Positions 1 to 12,256 of a DNA stretch of 64,000 nucleotides are shown one piece after another. This stretch comes from Otis tarda (Eukaryota > Chordata > Aves > Otidiformes > Otididae). Each line of letters opens with the position of its first letter. Position 1 is the first letter of the stretch. The notes beneath the pieces were generated by a model. That model worked only from the letters and a program-made list of their open reading frames with translations, was not told the DNA's origin and did no database searches. The translations under genes were made by a program, and so were the position numbers. The stretch is taken from the NCBI GenBank assembly GCA_026413225.1, contig CM048552.1, positions 191,304,053 through 191,368,052 on the forward strand, written 5' to 3'.

Positions 1-3000
1 CTGCTCCGTGACCCAGCACAAGGTGCACCGGGACAAATGGGAATTATCTTCAAAAGATATCCTTAGTCTGCACTAAAGCACTCATCTAGATTCATTAGAC
101 ATAGTTTTCAAGGACTTGCTAGCAAACAAAACTGTATGGCTGGGCAGTTGACTTTCAGTGGCTCAGTCTATACTAGCAAAATTAGATTGTCAAAGCCACC
201 TAACAAGCATGCAGTTCACACCTGAAAAACGAACTGGTTTATAGGCAGAATTACACCATATTTCTAAACACCAGCCTTTATATTGGCACCTTTTACCAGA
301 ATAAACTGCCTACAAGATTGCATTTTCCACACTTCTCGCTAATGTAGCTACTTCAGCAAGGATTTTTCATTTAGACATTTTATAAACTCTGTGAAGTCTA
401 CACCATTCTGAACCAAGGAAAAAATCCCAGGAAGGAATCAAAGTACGTCAACCTTCCCCTGGCAGATCAGAATGCTTTCCATAAGCACATTTGATTCCAG
501 TAAAACAAAACTGACCTCACACACTGAATGCCTGCTCCATGCCAGTCTTAGCTGCGCTAATCGGATATTTGTGTGAGCTAGAATCTGCTTTGAGTAATGC
601 TTAAATAATCGTGGAAAGAATGTGGCCCAACTGTGAGAAACCTTTAATCTCCTTTCCCTCCCAAATGCAGGTGCACACAGTAACACTGTGCAAAATTTTA
701 AACACGTCTTTCCTTTGGCCTTTTGTGTTCTTCAGCCCCTTTTGGTACAAAACTGATTCCCTGTGTCACATTACACATGAATTAACTTCGTATTCTTCAT
801 AGCGCAGCTTACCAGAGAAGCAGAAAACAAGTTCTGATATCTGAGGTCTGGATCCAGTAAAAGATAGGGGTACTTGAAAATAAAGCTCTGCAAGGCCTCT
901 GACAGGGCTCCTGGCTCTTGGGGTGAAACCCAGAGCTGAGGTTTGCCTTTAAAAATGCAGTTACAAAAGAGACGTGATATCTTCAGTAGTAGCCATCTAA
1001 GTCTTGTCGTTAGGAAATACTAAGCACAATGGAAAGTCTTAAATCTGGTCCCTCAACAGAGTTCAACTGAGGCAAGACTGTAGGAATATACTTTCATATA
1101 TATTTTCATATACATACACACATGCACATAACACACATAAATATATACATATAGATACAGTCTGGATCCACAGCACAGTTTCTTCTTCACTAGACAGAAA
1201 GCTAGTCAGTCTTTGCAAGGATGGAGACAGTCTCTTCTTTGTAGTAAGCAGAGCTGGAGGTGCCAAGGTGGAGATGTAGAAAGTAGGAAACCAAGGCCAC
1301 TTCCTTCTTCAGCTTGTGTGGTTGCAAACACCACCTCCTGGTAGCTTCTTCTAAGTCTACAAGCAAGAAGCCTAATCTGGATGTAGTTGGCATCCATGCC
1401 TTTTCTTGACTACACAGCAAAGCTCTTCAGACTATGGGCAAAATCAGAGACCATGTGCATTTTGGAAAGTCCAGGTACTTACTGCAAAACAGAAGACTCA
1501 AACTCTGATATTAATACCCAGGACCCTTTCTGGAGTTTTATCCAAATGTATGAACTGTCACATAACTGGTACCACATCTGCCCTGCCCTCCAGAAGGTAC
1601 CATCATTACAGAGGAAGACGGATCCTGAACAAGACTGTTCTTGTTCTTCTGGCTCACGAAGCTTGAATTTCTGTCCCTACAGGTCCCAGTACAACATCCT
1701 TGCCCATCACCTGCAGAGCCACACAGTGCTCTGCTGGAGTTTAAGTAAAGCCAGACATGCTGAATGGCAGCACTGGTGGCCCTGGTCTCCTGACAGACTG
1801 TGCCAGGCGTCACTGTGCAGAGGGAGACCTCCTTCATCAGCTGTATGTTTGAAAGTGAATTCTCAAGTCTTCTGTGAGAAATAAACAGATGGATATCCAG
1901 TGTGGCAACATTTTCTGCTTTGCACTGGAGCATAACTTTGGGCACTTGGGAACATTTTGTCACTAAAACTCAGGTCTTTCAGATGCTTCAGCAAGCTAGG
2001 CACCATGGGGAGGGAAAGGAGAAGTGCTCTCTTGTAACAAATAACATGTTCATAAATACTGTTTTGTTCCCAAAATCCTTGAAAGTGAAACTAGGTGGAG
2101 AGCAGCACCATGAGACTTCTGCAATCATGATTCAGAAATTTCTCAGCTGTGCTTTGACCCTGTTTTATACAACGACATCCTGTTCCAGATCCAGACTAAA
2201 TTCTGATGAGACAAATCCCTAGCAGAAAGGCTAAAAAAAAAATTATTCCAGGCTGTAATCATCAGCTATCAGCTTCTGGAATATATGAGTGCAGCTCATA
2301 CAGGTTCCAGATATTTCCAACCTGATGACACATGAGCACATGCGGACATGGGGACAACAGCTCTCTAGTTATTGCATGAAATCTGGCTGGCTGGTTACTT
2401 GCACAGCATACAAGTGTGATGTTGGTAGTGCAATAAAATGCTCTAAGTCTGGAGTTGTGTGTAGAGTTGTAGAGGTGATTCTTTACTTACTGCCCTACCT
2501 TCACCACACTTTCATTTTCTCCAGATGGCTCTCATTTTGGCTCTGACTCCAGTTCCTCTTTTGGCTGTCACTGCAGCAGTTGAACTATTCTCAGGAGGTC
2601 AGGCTAGACTGCCAGACTGCCTGGCAGTGATGCTCCTTGGAGAGCTATACCTGGCACCTTTCTCCTTTGGAGGGACTAAGATGCTCATAAAAATGCTGTA
2701 GTACAGCATTTTCAGAGAGGGAATCCCCACATAGCCTCTGAACAGTACCACTTAATGACACCACAGGGCAACTCAATGACAAGCTTAATAAATTGCTCCA
2801 GGGCCAAAAGTCCAGTGGTATTGAGCACATACAGGAGTTTATTTGAAATCTTGCATCTTTGTACAATGCAGAGGGCAAATACACAGGCAGCTACCCAAAT
2901 TTCTCACTCCATTGATCTCAGAGCTATACTTGAGTATGGTGGAGATATCACCTGGAATGGCTTAACTTAGAGTTTCTGCAGTAGTTTGTTCCTGTTTCAC

Positions 3001-3632
3001 CAGCTTGGAGAACTGGGTTTCATATTTGGAAGGGTCAAGGGTAGAAGTTGCAGAGTACACTTTACTTCAGCTCCAGGCACTGCTCGGAGCTAATCAAATT
3101 CCTAACTGTTTATGGGAGAAGAGCATACCTTGCATTTGCATTTTCTTCCAGTCCTTTTAAAAGTGGAGAAGAGAAAAAAAAAAAGAGATGCTTCAGATCA
3201 TGGCACTATCTTTTTTTTCCCCCCATTAAAACTAATGGGCTGGTTGAAGCAGAGTGGAATCCCTGCTCATTCTGCAGGAGCACATTCACCATTTCTGGGG
3301 CATCTGTGATAGTCAGGTCGCAGATGCCACTTACACATGGGAGTTTCCATAGTCCTCCACAAGCAAGAAACAAGATCATTGCAGCTGTCTTCTGCAAAGC
3401 CCTTTGCAAAAATTGTGGAAGGGAGACAGATTAATATGAATATATCATTAAATAATCCTCTGATATGGCCAGTGGGAGACAGCATGGTCTGTGTACCTCA
3501 CATCATAGACAGACTGTTAAAAAAGGTGAGTGAAATGCATTTAAACAGGTAACCAGAATAAACTAGTTTTAAAATACCCGATATTGTTCATTCTACTAAT
3601 TTTATATGCAAAGTAAAATGATTTTAAATGAG
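1..3632. other. Single-copy AT-rich DNA, no gene recognised
   Basis: No open frame here resembles a known protein. The longest, 165 codons at 1387-1884 on the plus strand, overlaps equally open frames on both strands and shows no domain, so I treat it as chance. I also see no LINE, LTR or SINE signature. The only clear local structure is the AT/CA-rich low-complexity tract near 1084-1165. The stretch could be intron or intergenic DNA. Confidence 0.6.
1084..1165. repeat. AT/CA-rich low-complexity tract
   Basis: Alternating purine-pyrimidine words (ATATAT, ATACACACA, CACATAA) run for about 80 bases with no single clean unit. It looks like a decayed TA/CA microsatellite. Confidence 0.6.
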
Positions 3633-3678
3633 TTTCTGATGAAAGAATAAAGTGGTTTCTGATGAAAGAATAAAGTGG
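3633..3678. repeat. Perfect 23-bp tandem duplication
   Basis: The 23-base unit starting TTTCTGATGAAAGAATAAAG at 3633-3655 is repeated without a mismatch at 3656-3678. Two identical adjacent copies in otherwise single-copy DNA suggest a recent duplication by replication slippage, likely to vary in copy number between individuals. Confidence 0.95.
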
Positions 3679-5463
3679 TTATAAATAAAGCTTAGAACAA
3701 AATGGTGAATTATAATGAACTACTGAATGAAGAGATCTGTCCAGTACAGTTTATTAATCAAGCAGCTGGAGAAGAACCATTTACCTTAGGTCTGTGAAAG
3801 TAAAGTGATCTTCACCAGAATATTAAAGTTTGTGAAGCAGTTTGTACTGAGACAGCAAATAGACAGAAGAGGCACAAATAAAATGTACTTTCTCTCTCTA
3901 CATCTTCTGTCTTCTGTAGAGGATAGCAAGTTACTCAGATTTCCCTAAATGTGACATTGGTCGTTAACATACCTAGAAACTTTTAACTGAAAATGACAGC
4001 ACCTTTTTTTTTGTATGACTTTCTCAGAAACACACCTGTCCATCTTGGACCGAGAAAATATTTGCATTACCAGAAGACAGGAACTGCACTCTAATATCCT
4101 TCTGAGTCTCTGGGAAGGCAAACTGATCTCTCCTAATTTTAGATATCCATGCAATAGACACCAGCATCTGACCTAGCTAAGAGCTCCTTTGATAAGGAGG
4201 GAAATAGATACTTTCAGAGTATGACTTGGTAGCTACTTCAGGATGAGATGAAGAGCAACTTAGAAGCTCTTGTTTCTTTCCATTGACCATAAAGAAGATC
4301 TAGAAGGCAAACTGGCATCCCTAGGTGAAGGTGAAAAAAAAATTGTTACCCTTTACACACTTAACAAGCTCAAAAGTGGATAAACATCAGTTATTAGGTC
4401 TCCTCTTTGGCCATTTCCTGCTTTGCACTTCAAGGTCAATATCTTGTAAACATTAGCACAGGTGTTTGGCTGTCATACTTTGAATAATCCCCTGATTTCA
4501 ATGGTAAAAGTACATGTGTGCACACATGTTAGCATGATTAAGGTCTACGTCGCAAGTTATTTCAATATTCCCACAAGAGTTTAATTACAGAAAATGGACA
4601 CTGAATCTGCAGTTTCTGTTGAAAGGCTGGAATAAGGGTTGGGAAATAAGAAGGAATTTACATAGTCTAAAGGCTTTTTTCTAGTCTCTACTTTCTCTCA
4701 TGGAATTTCTATCATCTTTCTCAGTAAAGTTAATCTAAATAGCTGTAAGAACAGACTAAACCTCTTGTATGGACAGTGTTATTCAGAAAGAAACAAGGCT
4801 AAATTCAATTTCATTTACATCACTTCTAAAGTCCAAAGGGAAGTAAATGATAGTGACTGAATCTAAATTTCATTTTGCATAATAGTTTCCACTGGCATGG
4901 GGGATTAATATAACTTCAACAATCAATTTCAAAATCACTATATTTAATTCAGATCATTTTCCCTCAGCATCAAAATGTAGACAGGCTTTAAATGGGAGTT
5001 ATTTGCTACAGTGCATAAGCCCCTAAGACTAGATTAAGAATACTCTTTACAAAATAAAAAATAAAAAAGAGTCAACTTCGGTTGCTGAAGAACCACAGGA
5101 TGAAATGTATCGGTTCTCAATCAGCCATTAACGATGGTCAGTATCATTAGGCATGTCGTGCTTCCCCAGGAGTCTGCTGACAGAATGCACTATCGTGCAA
5201 TAATGGAGTGGTGTAAAACATCATTTTTAAAACAGCACAATCACACTGAATTTGGATGACCTGATTCTGTAGGGCTTGAAAAAATAAAGGTCATTTTGCT
5301 GAGTTCCACTCCAAACAGACCCTATCTCATAGGTCACAGATTAAACTTTGACACAAGCTTAGGTTTTAGAACAGCTTTCGCATTCCAAAAATGTTGTCAC
5401 AGGCATGGGACTGAGCTGTTAATTTGGCAGGATATCATTCTTTTCACTAGCACTGTGACATAC
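3679..5463. other. Single-copy DNA, no gene recognised
   Basis: The sequence is AT-rich with only short open frames (69 codons or fewer until 5296). No repeat family is recognised. It contains the 18-bp palindrome at 4512-4529, which has its own entry. Confidence 0.55.
4512..4529. repeat. 18-bp perfect palindrome
   Basis: ACATGTGTGCACACATGT equals its own reverse complement. The alternating purine-pyrimidine core could adopt Z-DNA or a small cruciform. No adjoining gene suggests that it is an operator. Confidence 0.9.
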
Positions 5464-5541
5464 GGGGGAGGAGGAGGAGGAGAGATGGGAGGGAAAGGCG
5501 GCTGTTTTGCATCCCTGCTCAGCTCGCTCTCTCTCTTTTTT
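5464..5541. repeat. GGA-repeat purine tract followed by a pyrimidine tract
   Basis: A G-rich purine run with about five GGA units (5464-5498) is followed within 30 bases by a CT-rich run (5524-5541). GGA repeats are known to be able to fold into G-quadruplexes. The purine and pyrimidine tracts on the same strand could also pair as a weak hairpin. No function is visible. Confidence 0.6.
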
Positions 5542-5549
5542 AACACAAT

Positions 5550-5920
5550 CATCCATTGCAATCACTCATTGAATAAACTTGGCAGTCGCAGGGGCCAGAT
5601 GTCAAAGCCTGGTTTTGACTCTAACGCTCCAGCACTGGCATTTGGCTGTGCCATCAGCTTATTCATGGGCAGTCCATTACTTATTTTAAAATGGTAAAGC
5701 TGTTGGGTTAGCTTCATTGTCTCTCTGCATTGAATTCAATTATTTGCAAAATAGACATTTTCTCACCACAGAAAATTCCAAGAAGCATTTCTCTGAAGTG
5801 CTGCTTTATTTGACAGCTGCAGACGTGTGCCAGAGCTTGCCACCTTCTGTGGTGAGTCTCAGTTTTCTTATACAAATTTTTCAGCATGAACAGGGACAGC
5901 TGATCTGGGCCCATAATAAA
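5550..5920. promoter_or_regulatory. Candidate conserved non-coding element
   Basis: This block has the look of vertebrate enhancers: AT-rich, repeat-free, few CpGs, and many factor-like words. These include the half-palindrome TTGAATTCAA (about 5730), TATTTGCAAAAT, TGACAGCTG (TALE and E-box type words) and several ATTA cores. No open frame matches a known protein. This is inference from composition; cross-species alignment would decide it. Confidence 0.25.
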
Positions 5921-6239
5921 AGGGTTTGAAGTTTGGTTCCTTTTGTGGAAAGAGCAATCTGCTACCCAATACAATTTGAGAGGTATCTATGGAGCTACAT
6001 ATTGCTGCCCAGTGACGGGCGAAGGATGTGAGAGATGTGTCATCATTTCAGCTCTTATAAAAGAAAAATGAAAGGTATTAGTTGGAGAAAAAAAAATGCC
6101 ATTATTACCAAGAAGAATGAAGATAAAAAAAAAAGAAAAAAAGCAATTGTAAGAAAATGCATTACAGTATTGTTTTTAAATATTAATTTCTATGAACTAC
6201 AGTTACTGTTCATTTTTATTGACTAAAGATGCTTCACAT
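5921..6239. other. Single-copy AT-rich DNA
   Basis: A-rich runs occur near 6090-6145 (AAAAAAAAGAAAAAAAG type). No gene or recognised repeat is visible. Confidence 0.5.
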
Positions 6240-6720
6240 TAATATTGGAAATCTCTATATGGAATCCAGTACAGTTTAATTATTTCTTACCCTGCCTGGG
6301 ATATTAATATTGTGATTACCCTTGAAAGAGTATTACCATTGGTGATTTATGCAAAACTCAGCCAGTTCTATGATTCTATCAGTTTGAATTAAAACAAGCA
6401 ATGGAGGAAGTATGCTGCTGTCGTGTAAGCTGTAGATCATAATTATTTCCAATAGCTGGCGTGGTCAGTGCACTAAAAGCATTACCTTCGGTCAGTGTTC
6501 TGGAGCCCTTCCTTTCCTCGAGCAGCAAATCCCTAAGAGAGGAGAAACTTAGAGATTTGGCTCAATGGTCTTAGATTGAAGACTATAATAATCCTATAAA
6601 GTAATGTGTTTCATCTGCTGCGCTTTGTTTAGATTCAGCATTTCAGGCCATTTCTTTTATAGTTTAACTGTTAATGGCTGAGCTGGCCAGAAAATGTGTT
6701 TAATAGATACAATTTTCTGT
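6240..6720. promoter_or_regulatory. Candidate conserved non-coding element
   Basis: Dense homeodomain-like cores (TTTAATTATTT, ATATTAATATT, CATAATTATT) sit in repeat-free AT-rich sequence with no coding potential. The isolated TTCTATGATTCTAT at about 6367 recalls the CR1 tail but has no CR1 body next to it. The call rests only on motif density. Confidence 0.22.
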
Positions 6721-6852
6721 TTGTGTTAAGCTCTATATGATCCATCTCCTGGCACTCTGTGCTGCAGGATTTAATCATTAAGTATTTGTACCCACTGAAA
6801 CTCAGTTACTGCAAATGCTCAATAGGGTCATTTATCTCAATGACTTAAGATA

Positions 6853-6985
6853 TCTAGAGGTCAGAAGGTGTCATGATGAATCACAAGGATCTTGTTTCTC
6901 TAATTACTAATTTGGCTACAGTCATTTTAAATCTCCTCTAGAGTTGGCAGCTCCTTCCTAAACCTATTCCAGAGCCTGTCGGAGC
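6853..6985 (-). mobile_element. Very diverged CR1 LINE 3' end
   Basis: Read as the complement of a CR1 3' end, the words GAGGTCAGAAGGTGTCATGA (near 6855) and CCTAAACCTATTCCAGAGCC (near 6960-6978) match the order and spacing of old amniote CR1 tails: 'gtcagaagg..cat' near the 3' end, then the 'ccta..acctattccag' block. Many substitutions and the absence of an octamer tail mean that it is old. The boundaries are approximate, and a chance match remains possible. Confidence 0.42.
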
Positions 6986-6990
6986 TTGCT

Positions 6991-7046
6991 TTCCTGATCA
7001 ACAAGGGGCCATTCCACATTCCTGGACAACAAGGGGCCAGACCGTG
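6991..7046. repeat. Imperfect 28-bp direct repeat
   Basis: Two units begin TTCCTG at 6991 and 7019. They share the exact 13-mer CAACAAGGGGCCA (6999-7011 and 7027-7039) at a 28-base period, and the rest is diverged. It may be an old tandem duplication within or beside the diverged CR1 relic. Confidence 0.7.
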
Positions 7047-7925
7047 ATGCCTGATCTTACTAGCAGCTTTGCTTTAGTCTCTCCAAAATATCAGCTATTT
7101 CACTGTCTTAAACTGGCATCGCTGAATCTGTGCTCTGATCTAACTTGTCAGGGAGCCTATGACTACCACATAGTATTTGTCATTTGATCTCCAAAACTGG
7201 AACATTTTTGGGAGAGAGGCAGAGGCTATAGAGGCAGCAGCTGGTAAAAAGTGAGGCTTTCACATGGTAGAGCTGTTGACAGCATTAAGCAGATATTTGT
7301 CGTTTGTAAGAAGAACTTTTCTCTGTTCTCCTCCTGGCTGTGGTCAGTCCCACTGGAGCCACATGAAAGCTGTACTATAAAGATAACATCAGAGCAGCGG
7401 TGCCAAGGGACAAAGGGAAGAAGTTTCTTTTAGTCTGTTTTTCTTATTGTCCCAGTGTAAATAAATAAGAGAGATGCTGAGACATCTCACAGCAAATCTC
7501 ACTCTAGGTTTCCTCCATAGGAAATGCAGTAAGCAAAGGATAATATGAGGCTGCATTTGTCATCAGTGATGACCCATCCCCTGGGAGATATCCCTCCTCC
7601 TCCTCAGTCCTGTTTTTAGTCTACACTATAGCTACTGGGGCATCCAGGTGGGAAAATGCTAATCACAAATCTGAGTTACAAATCCTGTTTTCTGTATGAT
7701 ATCTAGGAGAAATAATCAGCTTAAAAAAGGAGTCACAGAAGCCAGCATGCTGTGTGAAGGACATATAGTCCAACCAGAAGGAAATGTAGAAAGAGAGTGC
7801 CTGAAATCTTGTCCTTCTCTTTACTTTAAGGTACATACTTGCATTTTTAGCTTACTTACTTTATTGAGAATTGGGTTTACAGTCTAAAATCATTGCGAAA
7901 ACCATGCTTTCTCTTAAAATATGAC

Positions 7926-7936
7926 TGCTGAGTCAT
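7926..7936 (+). promoter_or_regulatory. NF-E2/MARE-type site
   Basis: TGCTGAGTCAT fits the published NF-E2 consensus YGCTGASTCAY exactly. Such sites bind small Maf/CNC heterodimers. A match of this length is expected by chance only rarely in 64 kb, but no promoter is visible nearby. Confidence 0.4.
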
Positions 7937-7949
7937 ATAAGCTGTATTA

Positions 7950-7975
7950 CTGCCTTGTCTTACAAGACAAGGCAG
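7950..7975. repeat. 26-nt inverted repeat with 2-nt spacer
   Basis: The arms CTGCCTTGTCTT and AAGACAAGGCAG are perfect 12-base complements separated by AC. In single-stranded DNA or RNA this would form a tight hairpin of about 11 pairs. It is too short to be a microRNA precursor by itself. Confidence 0.9.
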
Positions 7976-10860
7976 CATTGTTCATATCTTGTGCAGAAAT
8001 GAACTAAATAGAGTGTTTGTTCAGCAAGGGAATGGTCTAGGTCCCCTGCAGCCTGGGAGGGTTCAAACTCACCATCCCAGGAAAGAACTTAAACTCTGGG
8101 ATAGGATCACTTTCTGCATCACCTTCTGAACCCAGAGAAATTACAAGAAGGGATAGGAGATTTGTTCATCCAGCTTTCTGCAGCCTTGGGCAGAGTGAAG
8201 ACCCTCTGTTGTGAGATGCGTTCCCTCAAGGCAAAGAACAACTTGGGCTCAGATCTCTGGCTCTGTAGGTGGGTACCAGCATTTAGACTGTTATGTAAAC
8301 GGCATTGTGTTGCACATTTATTCTCCAGTTGAATGAGTTTCTGCTCTTCAGAAGAATACTTATAGTACCAAATATTCAGGAATAAGTTTTGCAGACAAAG
8401 TGAATAAAGGTGATTCCCTGCAACTCTCACTTCATTTTCTGGCTTCTGGAGATGGACAAGAGTTTTGACTCAGCCCATATTAGTATTTCTTGTTGGTTAG
8501 CTCTAAAGAGTGTCCTGCTCAGTGTGAGGTTTGGAGTCCCCAGACTCTATTGGGAGTATGCATGGGGTGTGTTATACATGCCTTTCAGCTTCCACTCTGA
8601 GAACAAAGCATCCGCACTGTGCCTTTTCTCTCCTATACCTCCTCTTTTCACTACAGGAAAAGTCAAACACTGTTTTATATTACATGTGGTTTACAAAAGC
8701 ACTTCTTTATTTCCTGTACTGACAGGGAAATTTGATGAGGTACCATAGAAAACAACTATCTGAAGACATAGTACCAAAAAAAAAGATAGGACATTTGGAA
8801 CATATGTAAAGAGAACACATGGAAAGCTACTAGTACTCAGTATGGTGTTGGTGAAACTCTGAAGTGGCCATCACAATTATTTGAAGTTAAAATTACAAAA
8901 TCTTTCATGAAAACCCACACATGTGTGTACACCAGTATGGAAAGTAAGGAACATATCTGCTGATGGCTACTGAAGAGAAGTTTTAGCTGTCTTTGAAAGC
9001 ACCTGGATGTGTGCTTGCTGTGCTCCGTTCAAACAAGCATGTGAAATCATCTAAAACATTCTGCTTCTCTGCTTGATCATCACTACTGAGTTTTTTTACA
9101 ATATGGTTTCCTTGACCGAGTCATGAGTTATCATCCTCCTCTGTGTACAATGTTTTTGTGGGCAGGAACCACAAGGAACAACTTATTGCCTCATTGTCAG
9201 GTAGATGATTGCTGCGCAGAGACCCCACCATGGGCCCAGTGACCAGATCCAGAGAGTGTGCTCACACCACCTGGGACTGTGTAGGTTGACACCCTCTTCT
9301 CATCACTGGAAAGAAACACCAAACATCTTTTTCCATCTGCACTGTAGGTCATACTACCTACCTCCTGCTGGCTGAGATCACACAATGTTTGCCATAACAA
9401 GTTGAATAATGGCTTCAGCACCGACTAACGGAGGTACATATGTACTTTTGGGTAGCTGTCATCAAGATAGGTACCCTCAATGTTGACACTGAGAGCATCC
9501 CAAATGCTGTCAAAATAACTGCACTTTGAATCACAGCTTCTGGAAACTTTTTTTTTGGCACAGCATGAGATGAGCCTCCAGATCTCTCTCCTCCAGCTTG
9601 ACACCACTGTGGGCAGTAGGTACACTGTTACTGAGTGAGGGAATGTTCTCAATGCAGCATGTGATCTACCACATAAAGGCAAGCTGCAATATGCTCTGAA
9701 AGGCAAGTGGTCAGTCCTTGAATCCTTCCCCATTGTACTGGATCTGGCTTAGCCCCACACAGCTCACGGCTGGTCTAGCGACCTCTACCAACCTAGCCCA
9801 GCGGGGTGACCATGCCAGGCTACTGCTGCGGGCCATGAGTACAGTTGACCTGTTCTGGCCCCCATGAAAGAAAGGGCAAGGAGGGAGAGCATGTATGGAA
9901 GTTGTATAACTTTCACAATTTACTAGAATGCTTTTTATTTCTGTGAAGCTTTTTATTTATAATGAAAAGTGCTTTTTTTTTTTAAAAAAAAAAGCAATAA
10001 ACCAGTGAAATGTTGTGCCTGAGGTTTCAATCCAATCTCTTCCAAAACAGTCACCCAGAGCACCTACCGATTCCTCTCTTCTCAGAGCTCATACCATTGG
10101 TTTTACGCTAGATGCAGACCAGTAGCTAATGGTGTCCCCCTGGACCTGGGCCAGAAGTTGAGGTTATTGCTGCTAAAGCCACTTTCTGTACACTACATGT
10201 TCTCTAGGGCTCTCTGGACTTTAGCCTGGACAATTACTGCTTTTAGGTCCAGACCGGGGGAAGTCTGGAAGCAGAGGCCATTGATGGCTCTCCATCAGAA
10301 ACCACTTTTAATAGTGTACAGTTAAGGGTGGAACATGTATGTGAAGAGGGAAGAGGATGTGTGGTGCAATGGCTGGAAGGGAATATGAGCTTGCAACGGT
10401 ACCTTTGGAGATCTCTGTGTGGGCAGGGAGTACTGGATTGAAACCACACACACACTCCAGATCTGCTCACACTAGTGATCAGTGAGTGCACTCCAGATGG
10501 CAACCTCGAAACATGGAGCAGCTTGCAAGCAGATGAGGACTGGGAATGAAGTCCAGTTGTGCCCCAATGGGACAATATATATGTATCTTCAGAGTCTTGT
10601 GCTTTAAATTTTAAGTTTTAAAAAGAAGAAATAATTTTAAGTAGTTTTCCATTTAAGAGCCAGGGACTAGAATTAAAGTTCCTGCCAAAGGAAGGGGATT
10701 GGCAGAAGTCTTCTAGAGACATACGAACTTAAAACTCTTCAAAGAAGTTTAAATACAAATGAAAATTCATCAATACTCAAACTATTATTTAACCAGTTGT
10801 CAAACTGATTCTTGAAATATGTCTTTGAAGTCTAATCATGTATAAAGCACATTGTACATT

Positions 10861-10892
10861 TGTGTTTGTGTATGTGTATATATATATACATA
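10861..10892. repeat. TG/TA microsatellite
   Basis: An interrupted TG run passes into (TA)n, with TATATATATA as the core. It is a typical short dinucleotide repeat. Confidence 0.8.
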
Positions 10893-12256
10893 AATAAAAC
10901 ATTTAGGCATTTTATATATGTTCACATATGATACATGAATTAAGAATCATTTATTTTCTCATTAAATTTTTCATTATTCCATGTTATCATATTATTACTT
11001 AAAAATGTGTAAGACCACCTTTCAGGTACAGAACAACATATTTTTTCTTCACTTGAATGATGTGCCAATCAAAAACCCTGAATAGAATTTTAATTTAATA
11101 TACCCTATTACATAGGGTAAAACATACATTCTTAGGGATGCAACACATCATCTAACTTCCAAAATTTTTGTATTACAGATGTGCTGCACTGTGGGCAATC
11201 TAGTTCCTCTGCAATATGAAAACTAAAAATGAGAATGGAGATATCAGTAAAAATCAGTAAATAAAATACAGTAGTTCCTTTGCACATAGTGGAGGAAAAT
11301 TCAGTTATTCTAACATGAGTTCAGAATAAGGATCACTGGTTAAGAAATGTGAAAATGCATTTCAAACTACCTTTTCTCTTTTAAACTTGCACAATAAAGA
11401 GAAGAATATTTTTCTCATTTTGAAGCTCTACTTAAACCACTTTACAATAAGCATTTTAAAACATTATGCACTTCATCTTTTTCTTAAGAAAAAAAAAAAA
11501 AACAAAGGCTGTTGATGGAATGAGTAACAATGGGATTCATTAACATTCCTAAGAGATTCTTAAAGAATCACAAGACATCCAACGCTTTCAATCTGTGTGC
11601 AGTACCTCTTTACATATTAGCTTACTACAATTATGTCAACATGTCGCTGAGAAATATGAGGCTATTGCAGAAGGTATGATTGAAGAATAATCCAAAAAGA
11701 TGGAAATTATTCCAGGAAGAAAAGGCCCCCTGAGGAGCTTGCTAAAACCCTGAATAAGCATGCTTTTCATTCAGGCTATGTTTTCCAAATGGCAGTACAG
11801 AGGAAGCCTTTAGGTCTAATCAGCTTCATCATAAGACACTGAGACTCAAGCAGTACCAGGATCATTTTTTACAGCCTGTCAGCAGAGGCACAGCACCCAT
11901 TTCTTTAGTAAAATGCCCTAAGGATTGTAACACATTTACACAACACCTCAAGATTAGAGCCATACAAATACTGTCGTCTTTCTTTTACTTGGGCCTTTGA
12001 GTTACTCAGAAACTCTTGGTTGTGCAGCTGCTAGGCTTCTGAGGCACCAGGGCTTTATCGTAACACACTGCTGTTTTAACAACGTCCCTTCAGTCAGGTC
12101 TGATCTTAGTTCGCATCGATTTGGGAAACAGAAAGGGCCTTTACCCAAAACTGTCAGGTGTCCCAAGAGCGGCTCAATAAGAAAACAGTCAGGTAAACAT
12201 GAAATAATCAGTAAGAAAGCAGAAATATTATCACAATCCATACCTATTTAAGAGGC

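Larger units (their letters stand above)
7047..12256. other. Single-copy DNA, no gene recognised
   Basis: About 5 kb without a recognisable gene or large repeat. Open frames reach 112 codons (8410-8748 plus, 8119-8430 minus, 9425-9733 minus, 10243-10575 minus), with no domain or family resemblance. It holds an NF-E2-like site and a short inverted repeat near 7.93-7.98 kb and a TG/TA tract near 10.86 kb. The part from about 10.6 to 12 kb is notably AT-rich. Confidence 0.55.

Noticed and set aside
1387-1884. 165-codon plus-strand frame
   Set aside because: It overlaps a 141-codon minus frame and others, with no domain and no splice context that I trust; probably chance.
3337-3552. Possible exon ending at AAG/GTGAGTG (donor at 3526)
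   Set aside because: The donor word is a perfect consensus, but the encoded peptide is unrecognised and no matching acceptor or second exon was identified.
6366-6382. TTCTATGATTCTATC as a CR1 tail
   Set aside because: No CR1 3' UTR or ORF2 sequence adjoins it on either side; two octamer-like words can occur by chance.
7950-7975. MicroRNA hairpin
   Set aside because: The stem is only 12 bp with a 2-base spacer, and the flanks do not extend the pairing.
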